Translations under genes and position numbers: made by a program
Source: Flavobacterium microcysteis
GTDB taxonomy: Bacteria; Bacteroidota; Bacteroidia; Flavobacteriales; Flavobacteriaceae
Direction: 5' to 3'
Length of the DNA: 64,000 nt
Assembly (NCBI RefSeq): GCF_006385255.1
Contig: NZ_VFJE01000052.1
Location: forward strand, 124,001-188,000
Notes under the pieces: model-generated
What the model saw: the letters and a program-made list of their open reading frames with translations, nothing else
Databases searched by the model: none
What the model was told of the DNA's origin: nothing
Shown here: positions 44,037 to 51,978 of the stretch, piece by piece
How positions within the stretch are numbered: position 1 is the first letter of the stretch
Layout of the letters: each line of letters begins with the position of its first letter

Positions 44037-45617
44037 ATGAGAAAAGTATTTGTAGTATTAAGCATCACGGTATTGGCCATTATCGGTATAATGAGCTATA
44101 TCAACTGGAAATCCAGCTTCCTATTGCTAATATTCATCCCTTTGATAATCATGGGATTGTATGATATGTTCCAGTCCAAGAAAACAATCCGACGAAACTT
44201 CCCTCTTGTTGGAAGAATGCGTTACCTTTTGGAATCTCTAGGTCCAGGCGTACGCCAGTACTTTATTGAGAAAGATCTTGACGGAAAGCCTTTCAACCGT
44301 TTGGAGAGAAGCCTCGTTTACCAACGAAGCAAAAAAGAGACCGATTCTAACCCGTTTGGTACCCAATTAGACATTTACGAAATAGGCTACCAATGGATTA
44401 ACCATAGTATCAAAGCTATTCCGTTCTCAAAGGTCGATAGCAATCCAAAAATTAAAATTGGATCTTCCCAATGTGAAAAGCCATACGATGCCAGCTTATA
44501 TAATATCAGTGCCATGAGTTTTGGTTCCCTAAGCCGTAATGCGATACAGGCACTTAATTCAGGTGCTAAACAAGGTGGATTTTATCATAATACAGGTGAA
44601 GGTGGCCTTTCGCCTTACCATTTAGAAGGCGGCGATGTAGTTTGGAATATTGGTACAGGTTATTTTAGCTGTCGTGACGAAAATGGTAATTTCTCTTATG
44701 AACAATATGCAAAAAGAGCTGTTCTTGATAATGTAAAAATGATTGAGATTAAATTCTCACAAGGTGCTAAACCGGGACATGGAGGAATATTACCAAAAGA
44801 AAAAGTAACCGATGAAATTGCAGCTATACGTTTGGTAAGTAAAGGAAAAGATATTCTTTCCCCGCCTACCCACTCTGCTTTTTCAACTCCATTGGAATTG
44901 ATGGATTTTATCAAGCTATTGCGAAAAGGCTCTGGCGGTAAGCCTATAGGTATGAAAATCTGTATTGGAAACAAATCAGAATTTATTTCCATTTGCAAAG
45001 CCATGGTAGAAACAAAAACGTATTTTGATTTTATTACTGTCGACGGTGGCGAAGGTGGTACTGGTGCAGCTCCACAGGAATACTCTGATCACGTGGGTAT
45101 GCCATTAAGAGATGCGTTGGCCTTTGTATACGATTGCCTTGTTGGCTTTGGCGTCAAAGACCAGATCAAAATTATCTGCAGTGGCAAGATCATTACAGGT
45201 TTTGATATCATTAAGACATTAGCTACTGGTGCTGATCTTTGTAATTCAGCCAGAGGAATGATGTTCGCTTTAGGTTGTATTCAGGCTTTGGAATGTCATG
45301 CTAATACTTGTCCTACTGGAGTCGCTACACAAGATCCTAGATTGGTTAAAGGATTGGTACCGGAAGAAAAGAGTGTCCGAGTGGCTCGTTTTCAACATGA
45401 AACAGTCAAAAGTGCTATGGAACTTATGGCTTCTGCCGGAATCTGCCATCCGGATGAAGTTGACCGACATGTGGTTAGTATGAGAGTTGACAGAACCAAA
45501 ATCCAAACCTTTGCTGAAACCTATCCAGAACTTGAAAACGGTAGTCTGCTGAATGAAAATACTGTTCCAGAAAACTTCATTTCTTTTTGGAGAAAAGCTA
45601 CTGCTGCAAGTTTTTAA
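44037..45617 (+). CDS. Membrane-anchored FMN glutamate-synthase-like protein
   Basis: 526 aa. Two N-terminal membrane helices (about 4-20 and 28-46) precede an FMN TIM-barrel of the glutamate synthase central/FMN family: NTGEGGLSPYHLEGGD, GAKPGHGGILPKEKV, DGGEGGTGAAPQEY and the Cys-rich block LGCIQALECHANTCPTG that may hold a 3Fe-4S cluster. There is no glutaminase domain. Archaeal-type stand-alone GltB-like proteins differ in N-terminus. Its place between the ligase and thioesterase genes suggests a redox or nitrogen step of the pathway, but the reaction is unknown. Confidence 0.85.
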   Translation: MRKVFVVLSITVLAIIGIMSYINWKSSFLLLIFIPLIIMGLYDMFQSKKTIRRNFPLVGRMRYLLESLGPGVRQYFIEKDLDGKPFNRLERSLVYQRSKKETDSNPFGTQLDIYEIGYQWINHSIKAIPFSKVDSNPKIKIGSSQCEKPYDASLYNISAMSFGSLSRNAIQALNSGAKQGGFYHNTGEGGLSPYHLEGGDVVWNIGTGYFSCRDENGNFSYEQYAKRAVLDNVKMIEIKFSQGAKPGHGGILPKEKVTDEIAAIRLVSKGKDILSPPTHSAFSTPLELMDFIKLLRKGSGGKPIGMKICIGNKSEFISICKAMVETKTYFDFITVDGGEGGTGAAPQEYSDHVGMPLRDALAFVYDCLVGFGVKDQIKIICSGKIITGFDIIKTLATGADLCNSARGMMFALGCIQALECHANTCPTGVATQDPRLVKGLVPEEKSVRVARFQHETVKSAMELMASAGICHPDEVDRHVVSMRVDRTKIQTFAETYPELENGSLLNENTVPENFISFWRKATAASF

Positions 45618-45639
45618 ATATTATAAAGCCATAAAAAAT

Positions 45640-46068
45640 ATGAGCAATCACTTTATTAAAGAAGAAAAAATACGTTTCCAACACGTTGATTACGCCGGAA
45701 TTGTTTTTTATCCTCGTTTTCTTGAAATGCTAAACGCTTTAGTGGAAGATTGGTTTGAAGAAGCCTTGGAGCGTCCGTTTGTCACCATTCATGAAACTAA
45801 CGGTATCCCGACGGTCGATTTAAAAGTACAGTTTAAGAAAGCTGCCCGATTAGGAGAAATCCTAACCAAACATCTATGGGTAACAAATCTGGGGAGCGCT
45901 TCAATGGTTTGCGGTTTCCGTTTCGAAGACGAGCAAGGGAAAACCTGTCTTGAAGGCGAAGTTACGCTTGTGAATGTAGCTATCAGCAAAAATCGGGAAA
46001 GTATCAAATCCGAGCCTTTTAGTGAAGATATGAAACAGAAAATAACACCCTTTTTATTTAAGGAATAG
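45640..46068 (+). CDS. Hot-dog acyl-CoA thioesterase
   Basis: 142 aa from ATG 45640, where the family starts (MSNHFIKEEKIRFQHVDYAG); the open frame extends to 45553 but that part overlaps the previous gene. The 4-hydroxybenzoyl-CoA thioesterase signature HVDYAGIVFYPRFLE holds catalytic Asp17. A single hot-dog domain fills the protein. It should free an aromatic acid from CoA after hydroxylation (for example gentisyl-CoA to gentisate), fitting the ligase upstream and gentisate dioxygenase downstream. A YbgC-like role on other acyl-CoAs is an alternative. Confidence 0.87.
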   Translation: MSNHFIKEEKIRFQHVDYAGIVFYPRFLEMLNALVEDWFEEALERPFVTIHETNGIPTVDLKVQFKKAARLGEILTKHLWVTNLGSASMVCGFRFEDEQGKTCLEGEVTLVNVAISKNRESIKSEPFSEDMKQKITPFLFKE

Positions 46069-46084
46069 TTGATAGGGAATAGAC

Positions 46085-46165
46085 ATCTTAGATAAACAAA
46101 AATCATAAATCTAAAATCAAAGAATTTAGACAAACAAGAGCCAAAAATCATAAATCATAAATTCA
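46085..46165. repeat. AT-rich ATCATAAATCTAAAATC spacer repeats
   Basis: The spacer is built of short near repeats (AAATCATAAATC, AAATCTAAAATC, AAATCATAAATCATAAAT). Its complement-like pattern (GATTTTAGATTT) fills the spacer 49995-50070 further on. Confidence 0.5.
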
Positions 46166-46173
46166 TCAATAAA

Positions 46174-47154
46174 ATGGAATTTCCAAAATTTAAAGCTGCT
46201 GCAGTACAAACCGCTCCTGTATTCCTAAATGCACAAGCCACGACAGATAAAGCTGTAGCATTCATCAAAGAAGCTGCGAGAAACGGAGCCTCTCTTGTTG
46301 CTTTTCCGGAAGTTTTTATTGCGGGCTATCCGTATTGGAACTGGATTATGACACCCGTACAGGGCAGTAAATGGTATGAAGTTTTATACAAATGTTCCAT
46401 AACAACAGATGGCCCTGAAGTACAACAACTGTGTCAGGCTGCCAAAGAACACAATGTGCATGTTGTTATAGGAATCAACGAAAGAGGAAATAGCTACGGA
46501 GAAATTTATAATACAAACCTGATTATAGATAATAACGGAGTACTTATTGGAAGACACCGGAAATTGGTGCCTACCTGGGCTGAAAAACTTACATGGACAA
46601 GCGGCGACGGTTCTTCCTTAAAAGTATATCCTACTGAAATAGGTCCAATTGGGACATTAGCCTGTGGAGAAAACACAAATACTTTGGCTCGATTTACCTT
46701 GCTTTCGCAAGGAGAATTAATCCATGTCGCTAATTATATTTCCCTACCGGTAGCACCACCCGATTATAATATGGCTGAAGCAATAAAAATACGCGCTGCT
46801 GCCCACTCTTTTGAAGGAAAACTGTTTACGATTGTTTCCTGTTCTACAATTTCTCAAGAAATTATGGATGCTTTGAAAGAAGATGTGCCAAATGTTCAGG
46901 AATTACTAACAAGGAAAAACTCTGCTTTCTCTGGAATAATAGGTCCTAACGGCGCTGTAGTTGGAGAACCATTAATTGATGAAGAAGGAATTGTTTATGC
47001 TGATATTGACCTATCAAAATGCATCCAGCCAAAACAGATGCACGACATATTAGGTCATTACAACCGTTTCGATATTTTTGACCTTAGAGTAAATGTTGCA
47101 CCAACAAGAAAGATTACCTTTATAGATAACCATGAAGAGTTTTCTAAAAAATAA
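46174..47154 (+). CDS. Nitrilase-superfamily carbon-nitrogen hydrolase
   Basis: 326 aa. The catalytic triad is complete: Glu46 (AFPEVFIAGYPYW), Lys130 (GRHRKLVPTW) and Cys164 (GTLACGENTNTLARF). The CGENTNT form is typical of branch 1 nitrilases, which hydrolyse nitriles to acids plus ammonia; some also act on amides. It is cytoplasmic. Its cluster position is notable, because gentisate pathways do not normally need it: it may release ammonia from an amide or nitrile intermediate, or from an unrelated substrate. The start follows an AT-rich repeat spacer; a REP-like palindrome follows the gene. Confidence 0.87.
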   Translation: MEFPKFKAAAVQTAPVFLNAQATTDKAVAFIKEAARNGASLVAFPEVFIAGYPYWNWIMTPVQGSKWYEVLYKCSITTDGPEVQQLCQAAKEHNVHVVIGINERGNSYGEIYNTNLIIDNNGVLIGRHRKLVPTWAEKLTWTSGDGSSLKVYPTEIGPIGTLACGENTNTLARFTLLSQGELIHVANYISLPVAPPDYNMAEAIKIRAAAHSFEGKLFTIVSCSTISQEIMDALKEDVPNVQELLTRKNSAFSGIIGPNGAVVGEPLIDEEGIVYADIDLSKCIQPKQMHDILGHYNRFDIFDLRVNVAPTRKITFIDNHEEFSKK

Positions 47155-47160
47155 AATATA

Positions 47161-47191
47161 ACCCTGCCAGGGTTTAAAACCCTGGCAGGGT
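47161..47191. repeat. REP-like palindrome, copy 2 (arms in reversed order)
   Basis: ACCCTGCCAGGGTTT (47161-47175) and its reverse complement AAACCCTGGCAGGGT (47177-47191) flank one base. Copies 1 and 3 begin with the GGC form of the arm, this one with the GCC form. It lies 32 bp upstream of the RAYT start. Confidence 0.9.
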
Positions 47192-47223
47192 AAGACGAAA
47201 ATAAAAAATAAACGCCATACAAC

Positions 47224-47832
47224 ATGAAAATACAGCTATTAGAACCAGAAAGGTTCTATCACGTTTTTAATCGTGGAAATAATGGTATCGATTTGTTTTA
47301 CGATACCGATTGCTATTATCATTTTTTAAGACTTTATGAAAAATACATGGAACCGGTGGTCGAAACCTATACTTGGTGTCTACTAAAAAACCATTTCCAT
47401 TTATTGATATACGTAAAGCCACAAAATGAGATTGACAGCAGTAAACTAAAATATTCGACAGTTGAAAAGCCAAGCGTAATAAGTACTCCAAAACAGTTTT
47501 CACATCTGTTCAATGCTTATACGCAAGCTATAAACAAACGTTTCAAAAGAACGGGAAGCTTGTTTGAAAAACCGTTTCACAGAAAATTGATAACATCAGA
47601 CGATTATTTTCAGAAACTGGTCTATTACATTCACAATAACCCTGTACATCATGGTTTTTGCGAAAATATAAACGATTATCCATGGTCTTCGTACGGAAGT
47701 ATTATTTCTGAGAAGCCAACCAAAATAAAAAGAAAAGAAGTTATTGATGTCTTTTATAATTTAGATAATTTTATAGCGTATCATAATCAAAATCAGGATT
47801 TTTTTGATATTGATGATTTGATAATAGAATAA
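47224..47832 (+). CDS. REP-associated tyrosine transposase (RAYT, Y1_Tnp)
   Basis: 202 aa HUH single-strand endonuclease. The HUH block is KNHFHLLIYV (His57, His59), the nucleophile tyrosine lies in FNAYTQAINKRF (Tyr99), and GSLFEKPFHRK and DYFQKLVYYIHNNPVHHGF follow. RAYTs cut and join DNA at hairpins and are domesticated relatives of IS200/IS605 transposases that spread REP palindromes. The gene sits between REP copies 2 and 3, which are likely its substrates. It interrupts the catabolic cluster between the nitrilase and the gentisate dioxygenase. Confidence 0.9.
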   Translation: MKIQLLEPERFYHVFNRGNNGIDLFYDTDCYYHFLRLYEKYMEPVVETYTWCLLKNHFHLLIYVKPQNEIDSSKLKYSTVEKPSVISTPKQFSHLFNAYTQAINKRFKRTGSLFEKPFHRKLITSDDYFQKLVYYIHNNPVHHGFCENINDYPWSSYGSIISEKPTKIKRKEVIDVFYNLDNFIAYHNQNQDFFDIDDLIIE

Positions 47833-47836
47833 AAAC

Positions 47837-47893
47837 TTTTCTTTCCTATACCCTGGCAGGGTTTTGAACCCTGCCAGGGTATAGGAAAGAAAA
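47837..47893. repeat. REP-like palindrome, copy 3, 27 bp perfect arms
   Basis: The core 47850-47880 is identical to copy 1. The palindrome extends outward with CTTTCCTAT / ATAGGAAAG and flanking T and A, giving perfect arms 47837-47863 and 47867-47893 around a TTG loop. Confidence 0.9.
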
Positions 47894-47914
47894 AGAAGAA
47901 AAAAACAAACAAAT

Positions 47915-49027
47915 ATGGAATCAAAATTCAACGACGACGTAATTGGAAGAGCTCGAGTTAAAGATACTCCCGAACTTGAGGCCTACTATAAAGAACTAGA
48001 AACACTTGGAGCCGGCGCCTTATGGACCGTAGCAAATGATATTGAACCTTGGGAGCCACGTACTTCTTCCGTTCCTATGCTTTGGAAATATGAGAACCTA
48101 AGAGAATTGGTACTCAAATCATCCGAATTAGTAACTCCTGAACAAGCAGGACGTCGCGTGGTTTATCTGGTAAACGACAAACGAAAAGATGTAAGCGCTG
48201 CCGTAGGCTGGTTGTATACCGGCATACAGGTTACCCGTCCGGGAGAAAGCACATCAGCCCATCGTCATAAAGCATCTGCACTTCGTTTCATCATGGAAGG
48301 ACAAGGCGGTTATACAGTAGTCGATGGTAATAAGATTACGTTTGAAGTCAATGATTTTGTTATTACCCCAAACAGCACCTGGCATGAGCATGGCGTTGCA
48401 GCAGACGGAAAAACCTGTATCTGGCAGGACGGTCTGGATATTCCTTTGGTAAATGCTTTAGAAGCTAACGATTATGCCGTTTATGATGGAAAACAGGATT
48501 TAAAGTATCCGGTTAATTTCTCACCATTAACTTATGGAGGATCAGGATTATTGCCTGCTGATAAAATTTGGGATAAACCTTATTCTCCTCTATTCAAATA
48601 TTCCTGGAAGAATGTTTACCCTTCACTATTAGAAGCTGCTCAAGTAAACTATGGCTCTCCTTATGATGGCATATTGATGCATTATTCCAATCCGGTAACC
48701 GGTGGCCATGTCATGCAGACTATGGGAGCATCCATGCAGTTGCTAAGAGCTGGCGAGCATACAAAAGCACACCAACACACAGGTTCATTTGTCTATCAAT
48801 GTGCGAAAGGTAAAGGTTATTCTGTAATTAACGGAAAACGTTATGACTGGAAAGAAAGAGATATTTTTTGCGTTCCTTCCTGGGCCGTACACGAACACGT
48901 GAATCTTTCAGAAACTGAAGACGCCTGCCTATTCTCTTTTAATGACCTTCCTGTTATTGAATCTTTAGGATTATACCAAGAAAGAGCCTACGAAGAAAAC
49001 GGTGGATTTCAGGTAGTAGAAAATTAA
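47915..49027 (+). CDS. Gentisate 1,2-dioxygenase (bicupin)
   Basis: 370 aa with two cupin domains. The first has GESTSAHRHKASALRF (His116, His118) and TWHEHG (His157), the Fe(II) ligand pattern of gentisate dioxygenase. The second has HTKAHQHTGSFVYQC and WAVHEHVN. The enzyme opens 2,5-dihydroxybenzoate between C1 and C2 to maleylpyruvate using O2. Related bicupins accept salicylate or aminated analogues, so 5-hydroxyanthranilate is a possible substrate here. It starts just after REP copy 3 and is followed by the ring-cleavage-product hydrolase (49083). Confidence 0.9.
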   Translation: MESKFNDDVIGRARVKDTPELEAYYKELETLGAGALWTVANDIEPWEPRTSSVPMLWKYENLRELVLKSSELVTPEQAGRRVVYLVNDKRKDVSAAVGWLYTGIQVTRPGESTSAHRHKASALRFIMEGQGGYTVVDGNKITFEVNDFVITPNSTWHEHGVAADGKTCIWQDGLDIPLVNALEANDYAVYDGKQDLKYPVNFSPLTYGGSGLLPADKIWDKPYSPLFKYSWKNVYPSLLEAAQVNYGSPYDGILMHYSNPVTGGHVMQTMGASMQLLRAGEHTKAHQHTGSFVYQCAKGKGYSVINGKRYDWKERDIFCVPSWAVHEHVNLSETEDACLFSFNDLPVIESLGLYQERAYEENGGFQVVEN

Positions 49028-49082
49028 AAGGTATAAAAGAGAAAAGAAAATACAACCATAAAAACCATAGCAATACAATAAA

Positions 49083-49994
49083 ATGAAATTAGTTACTTTC
49101 ACGCATAAAAACTCAGAACCAAAGCTTGGAATTTTCAACAATGATACCGTTCTTGACCTTGAAGCGTTTTCGCACAAGCACAATGAAGAATTTCCAAAAA
49201 CCATGCTGGAACTTATTGATCTTGGACTGGAAGAAGTCAGCAGAATTGCTGAAATAGTAAAGACCTCTTCTGAAAATGCCATCGCTTCAGCTTCGCTTCC
49301 TTTAAACGAAGTAAAGCTTTTGGCACCGATTACAAAACCTAGAAAAAACATTATCGGTATCGGGCTAAATTACACGGAGCACGTAGCAGAATCGGCCAGA
49401 ACATTAGATACATCAAAAGATTTGCCTCAACAACCGGTTATCTTCTCTAAACCACCAACAGCTGTTATTGGTACAAACGAAGCTATCCTTCACAATACAA
49501 AACTGACACAACAACTGGATTGGGAAGTTGAATTAGCAGTAATCATCAGTAAAAAAGGAAAATACATTGCCAAAGAAAATGCGATGGATTATGTTTTTGG
49601 CTATACGGTTATCAATGATATCAGTGCTAGAGATTGCCGCCGTGCAGGACAATGGATTGTTTCTAAAGGACAAGATACTTTTGCTCCAATGGGACCAATT
49701 CTGGTTACCAAAGACGAAATCGAAGACCCGCATAATCTTAATTTATCACTGACTGTCAATGGTATTGAAAAGCAAAATTCAAATACAAAATATATGCTTT
49801 TCAGAATTCCAGATCTGATTAATGACTTAAGTACAGTATTCACGCTTGAAGCTGGCGATATTATCGCTACAGGAACACCAGCAGGCGTTGGTGCAGGAAG
49901 AAATCCACAAGAATGGATGTGGGACGGCGATGTCGTTGAAGCTACCGTTGAAGGAATTGGAACGTTAGTTAATACGATTAAGAAAATCGATTAG
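49083..49994 (+). CDS. Fumarylacetoacetate-hydrolase-family hydrolase (acylpyruvase)
   Basis: 303 aa. FAH-family blocks: KNIIGIGLNYTEHVAES, the metal-binding segment DWEVELAVIISKKGKY, YTVINDISARDCRRAGQW and the C-terminal GDIIATGTPAGVGAGRNP. It cleaves acylpyruvates with Mg or Mn in the cytoplasm. Right after gentisate dioxygenase it should split maleylpyruvate (or the isomer fumarylpyruvate) to pyruvate plus a C4 acid. No glutathione-dependent maleylpyruvate isomerase gene is present, and a maleate isomerase follows, so direct hydrolysis to maleate is favoured. Confidence 0.9.
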   Translation: MKLVTFTHKNSEPKLGIFNNDTVLDLEAFSHKHNEEFPKTMLELIDLGLEEVSRIAEIVKTSSENAIASASLPLNEVKLLAPITKPRKNIIGIGLNYTEHVAESARTLDTSKDLPQQPVIFSKPPTAVIGTNEAILHNTKLTQQLDWEVELAVIISKKGKYIAKENAMDYVFGYTVINDISARDCRRAGQWIVSKGQDTFAPMGPILVTKDEIEDPHNLNLSLTVNGIEKQNSNTKYMLFRIPDLINDLSTVFTLEAGDIIATGTPAGVGAGRNPQEWMWDGDVVEATVEGIGTLVNTIKKID

Positions 49995-50070
49995 ATTTTG
50001 GATTTCTGATTTTAGATTTTTTGATTTTACGATTTTAGACTTAATACTTTACAACTTTAGACATCATACA
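49995..50070. repeat. AT-rich GATTTTAGATTT spacer repeats
   Basis: Short near repeats (GATTTCTGATTTTAGATTT, GATTTTACGATTTTAGAC) fill the gap between the hydrolase and the maleate isomerase. They complement the spacer at 46085-46165. Confidence 0.5.
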
Positions 50071-50077
50071 TACTACT

Positions 50078-50827
50078 ATGAAAAAATATAAAATAGGCCA
50101 GATAGTTCCTTCTTCCAACACAACTATGGAAACTGAGATACCGGCTTTGTTCCGTTCCAGAGAAACTATCGCACCGGAAAGATTTACCTTCCATTCCAGC
50201 AGAATGCGGATGAAAAAGGTAACCAAAGAAGAATTAGAAGCTATGGATGCCATGAGCCTGAAATGTGCCCAGGAACTTTCAGATGCTCAAGTAGATGTGA
50301 TGGGCTATGCTTGTCTTGTCGCTATTATGAGTATGGGACGCGGCTATCACTGCGTTTCGGAAACAAATCTACATGAAGAAACTGTCAACAATGGTTTCCC
50401 TACTCCAATCGTGACTAGTGCCGGCGCATTAATCAACGGACTGAAAGTTTTGGGAGCAAAAAAAGTAGCTGTCATTACGCCTTATATGAAACCGTTGACA
50501 CAGTTGGTTGTGGATTATATCGAGCATCAGGGATTTGAAGTCGTTGATTTTGTAGCTTTGGAAATACCAGACAATCTGGAAGTAGCGGCACAAGATCCGA
50601 TGAATCTTTTGGAGATTTACAAACGGCTAAACCTAAAAGATGTTGATGTTTTCGTTGCTTCTGCCTGCGTACAAATGCCATCCCTGGAAGCTGTAGACCT
50701 GCTTGAGAAAGAAATAGGAATTCCAGTTACATCAGCTGCCATCTGCACCACTTATGAAATGATGAAAAAACTAGGATTGGACACAAAAGTGCCGATTGGA
50801 GGTGAATTGCTTAGCGGTAAATATTAA
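50078..50827 (+). CDS. Maleate isomerase (Asp/Glu racemase superfamily)
   Basis: 249 aa. Two catalytic cysteines of the superfamily are in place: Cys79 (DVMGYACLVAIMSMG) and Cys197 (DVFVASACVQMPSLE). The start IGQIVPSSNTTMETEIP is the signature of maleate isomerase and arylmalonate-decarboxylase relatives. It should convert maleate to fumarate, feeding the citric acid cycle. Last enzyme of the cluster. This step makes a cis route (maleylpyruvate to maleate to fumarate) complete without a maleylpyruvate isomerase. Confidence 0.88.
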   Translation: MKKYKIGQIVPSSNTTMETEIPALFRSRETIAPERFTFHSSRMRMKKVTKEELEAMDAMSLKCAQELSDAQVDVMGYACLVAIMSMGRGYHCVSETNLHEETVNNGFPTPIVTSAGALINGLKVLGAKKVAVITPYMKPLTQLVVDYIEHQGFEVVDFVALEIPDNLEVAAQDPMNLLEIYKRLNLKDVDVFVASACVQMPSLEAVDLLEKEIGIPVTSAAICTTYEMMKKLGLDTKVPIGGELLSGKY

Positions 50828-50899
50828 TAATTCTGTCTTAAAATAGAAGCAAACCCGAAAAGAAATAGCTAACTTTAAGCAAACCTTAAACCAAAAGCT

Positions 50900-51016
50900 A
50901 TGAACGGATTCTTTAAAACACTGCTAGCAGGATGGGGAGCCAAGAAGCTTGGAGGCGGATGCCTCGGAACCATCATTCTATTTTTTATAATCTATTGGCT
51001 GTTAGGCTATCTTTAG
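50900..51016 (+). CDS. 38-residue membrane protein
   Basis: ATG at 50900-50902 to TAG at 51014-51016. The start is MNGFFKTLLAGWGAKKLGGG and the rest (CLGTIILFFIIYWLLGYL) is one membrane helix. A small basic N-terminus with GAKKLGGG precedes the helix. It is too short for usual gene callers. It lies 72 bp after the maleate isomerase and directly before a perfect terminator, so it may be the last gene of that transcript or have its own promoter. Function unknown. Confidence 0.6.
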   Translation: MNGFFKTLLAGWGAKKLGGGCLGTIILFFIIYWLLGYL

Positions 51017-51023
51017 AAATAAC

Positions 51024-51056
51024 AAATCCCCTCAATTGAGGGGATTTTATTTTTTT
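51024..51056. terminator. Terminator between convergent genes
   Basis: A perfect 24 bp palindrome at 51024-51047 (arms AAATCCCCTCAA) is followed by T-rich sequence on the + side. It serves the catabolic cluster/small protein (+) and the SDR gene (-). Confidence 0.85.
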
Positions 51057-51771
51057 AAGGATTTGTAGACCAAAGCGATGCCGATTTAAGCAACGCTCTT
51101 CTATTCAATTTTAACTGGGCAACAACCAATTCCGCAAAATCTTCCGGTTGCAATACTTTTTCTGGATTGCCATCTGTGATATTCAAAGAAAGTGACATTT
51201 CTGAAGCTATCGTACTAGGCATCAAAGCTGAAACCCTGATATTGTGCTTTCTCACTTCCATCATCAATGCTTCCGAAAACCCGGCTACAGCAAATTTTGA
51301 TGCCGTATAGGCCGTTGTATTGGCATTACCGCGAAGTCCGGCAGTAGAAGAAACATTAATAATATCACCCGTATTTCTAGCAATCATTCCAGGAAGCACC
51401 TCGTGTGTCACATTATAGATTCCCATAACATTTACGTTCAGGATTTCCTGCCATCTTGATGGTTCCATCTCTAAAAAACTTCCAAAAGAAGCAGTTCCTG
51501 CGTTGTTGATAAGTATATCGATTACTCCAAACGCTTCGTGGATGTAAGCAATTCCCTTTTTTGCAGCTTCAAGATCGGCTACATCAAAAACAGAATAGAT
51601 TGCTTTTACGCCATAAGCCTGCAATTCTGCTATAGTTTCCAGCAAAGTTTGTTCGTTTCTTCCCGTAATAGCAATGTCAACACCTTCAGCCGCTAAAGCC
51701 AATGCTGTAGCTTTTCCTAAACCACGGCTTCCTCCTGTTATCAATGCTTTTCTTCCTTGTAATTGTTCCAT
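51055..51771 (-). CDS. Short-chain dehydrogenase, 3-ketoacyl-ACP reductase-like
   Basis: 238 aa classical SDR. ALITGGSRGLGKATA (TGxxxGxG), DILINNAGTASFG, NVSSTAGLRG and active-site YTASKFAVAG are present. The length fits FabG-type or 7-alpha-hydroxysteroid-type reductases, with NAD(P)H. The substrate is not predictable. A promoter with an operator-like palindrome lies upstream (51804-51825). Single-gene unit. Confidence 0.9.
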   Translation of the reverse strand: MEQLQGRKALITGGSRGLGKATALALAAEGVDIAITGRNEQTLLETIAELQAYGVKAIYSVFDVADLEAAKKGIAYIHEAFGVIDILINNAGTASFGSFLEMEPSRWQEILNVNVMGIYNVTHEVLPGMIARNTGDIINVSSTAGLRGNANTTAYTASKFAVAGFSEALMMEVRKHNIRVSALMPSTIASEMSLSLNITDGNPEKVLQPEDFAELVVAQLKLNRRALLKSASLWSTNP

Positions 51772-51803
51772 TTCGGTATGTTTGTTTTAGGTTGTATAAA
51801 ATA

Positions 51804-51825
51804 CAAAGTTAGGCATCCCTAACTT
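51804..51825 (-). promoter_or_regulatory. Promoter of the SDR gene with an overlapping palindrome
   Basis: Minus-strand -7 box TAACTTTG (51811-51804) is overlapped by the perfect inverted repeat AAGTTAGG (51806-51813) / CCTAACTT (51818-51825), spacer 4 bp. The ATG at 51771 lies about 26 bp past the expected start. The site would suit a repressor, as in TetR-type control. Confidence 0.5.
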
Positions 51826-51978
51826 GCTCGCACGGTTTTTAACTTTTTGTTCAGCTAATTCATTCAATTTATTTATTGTTGATAATGCAAGGAAATATAA
51901 AAGCGAATTGTTAAGTTTGTTATATACATTTATTGTTATAAATTATTTCACTAACTCTCAAAAATAACTTTTAAAGCA

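Noticed and set aside
47837..47893. REP palindrome copy 3 as a transcription terminator
   Set aside because: No T run follows and the genes on both sides are co-directional parts of one cluster; copies 1 and 2 behave alike.
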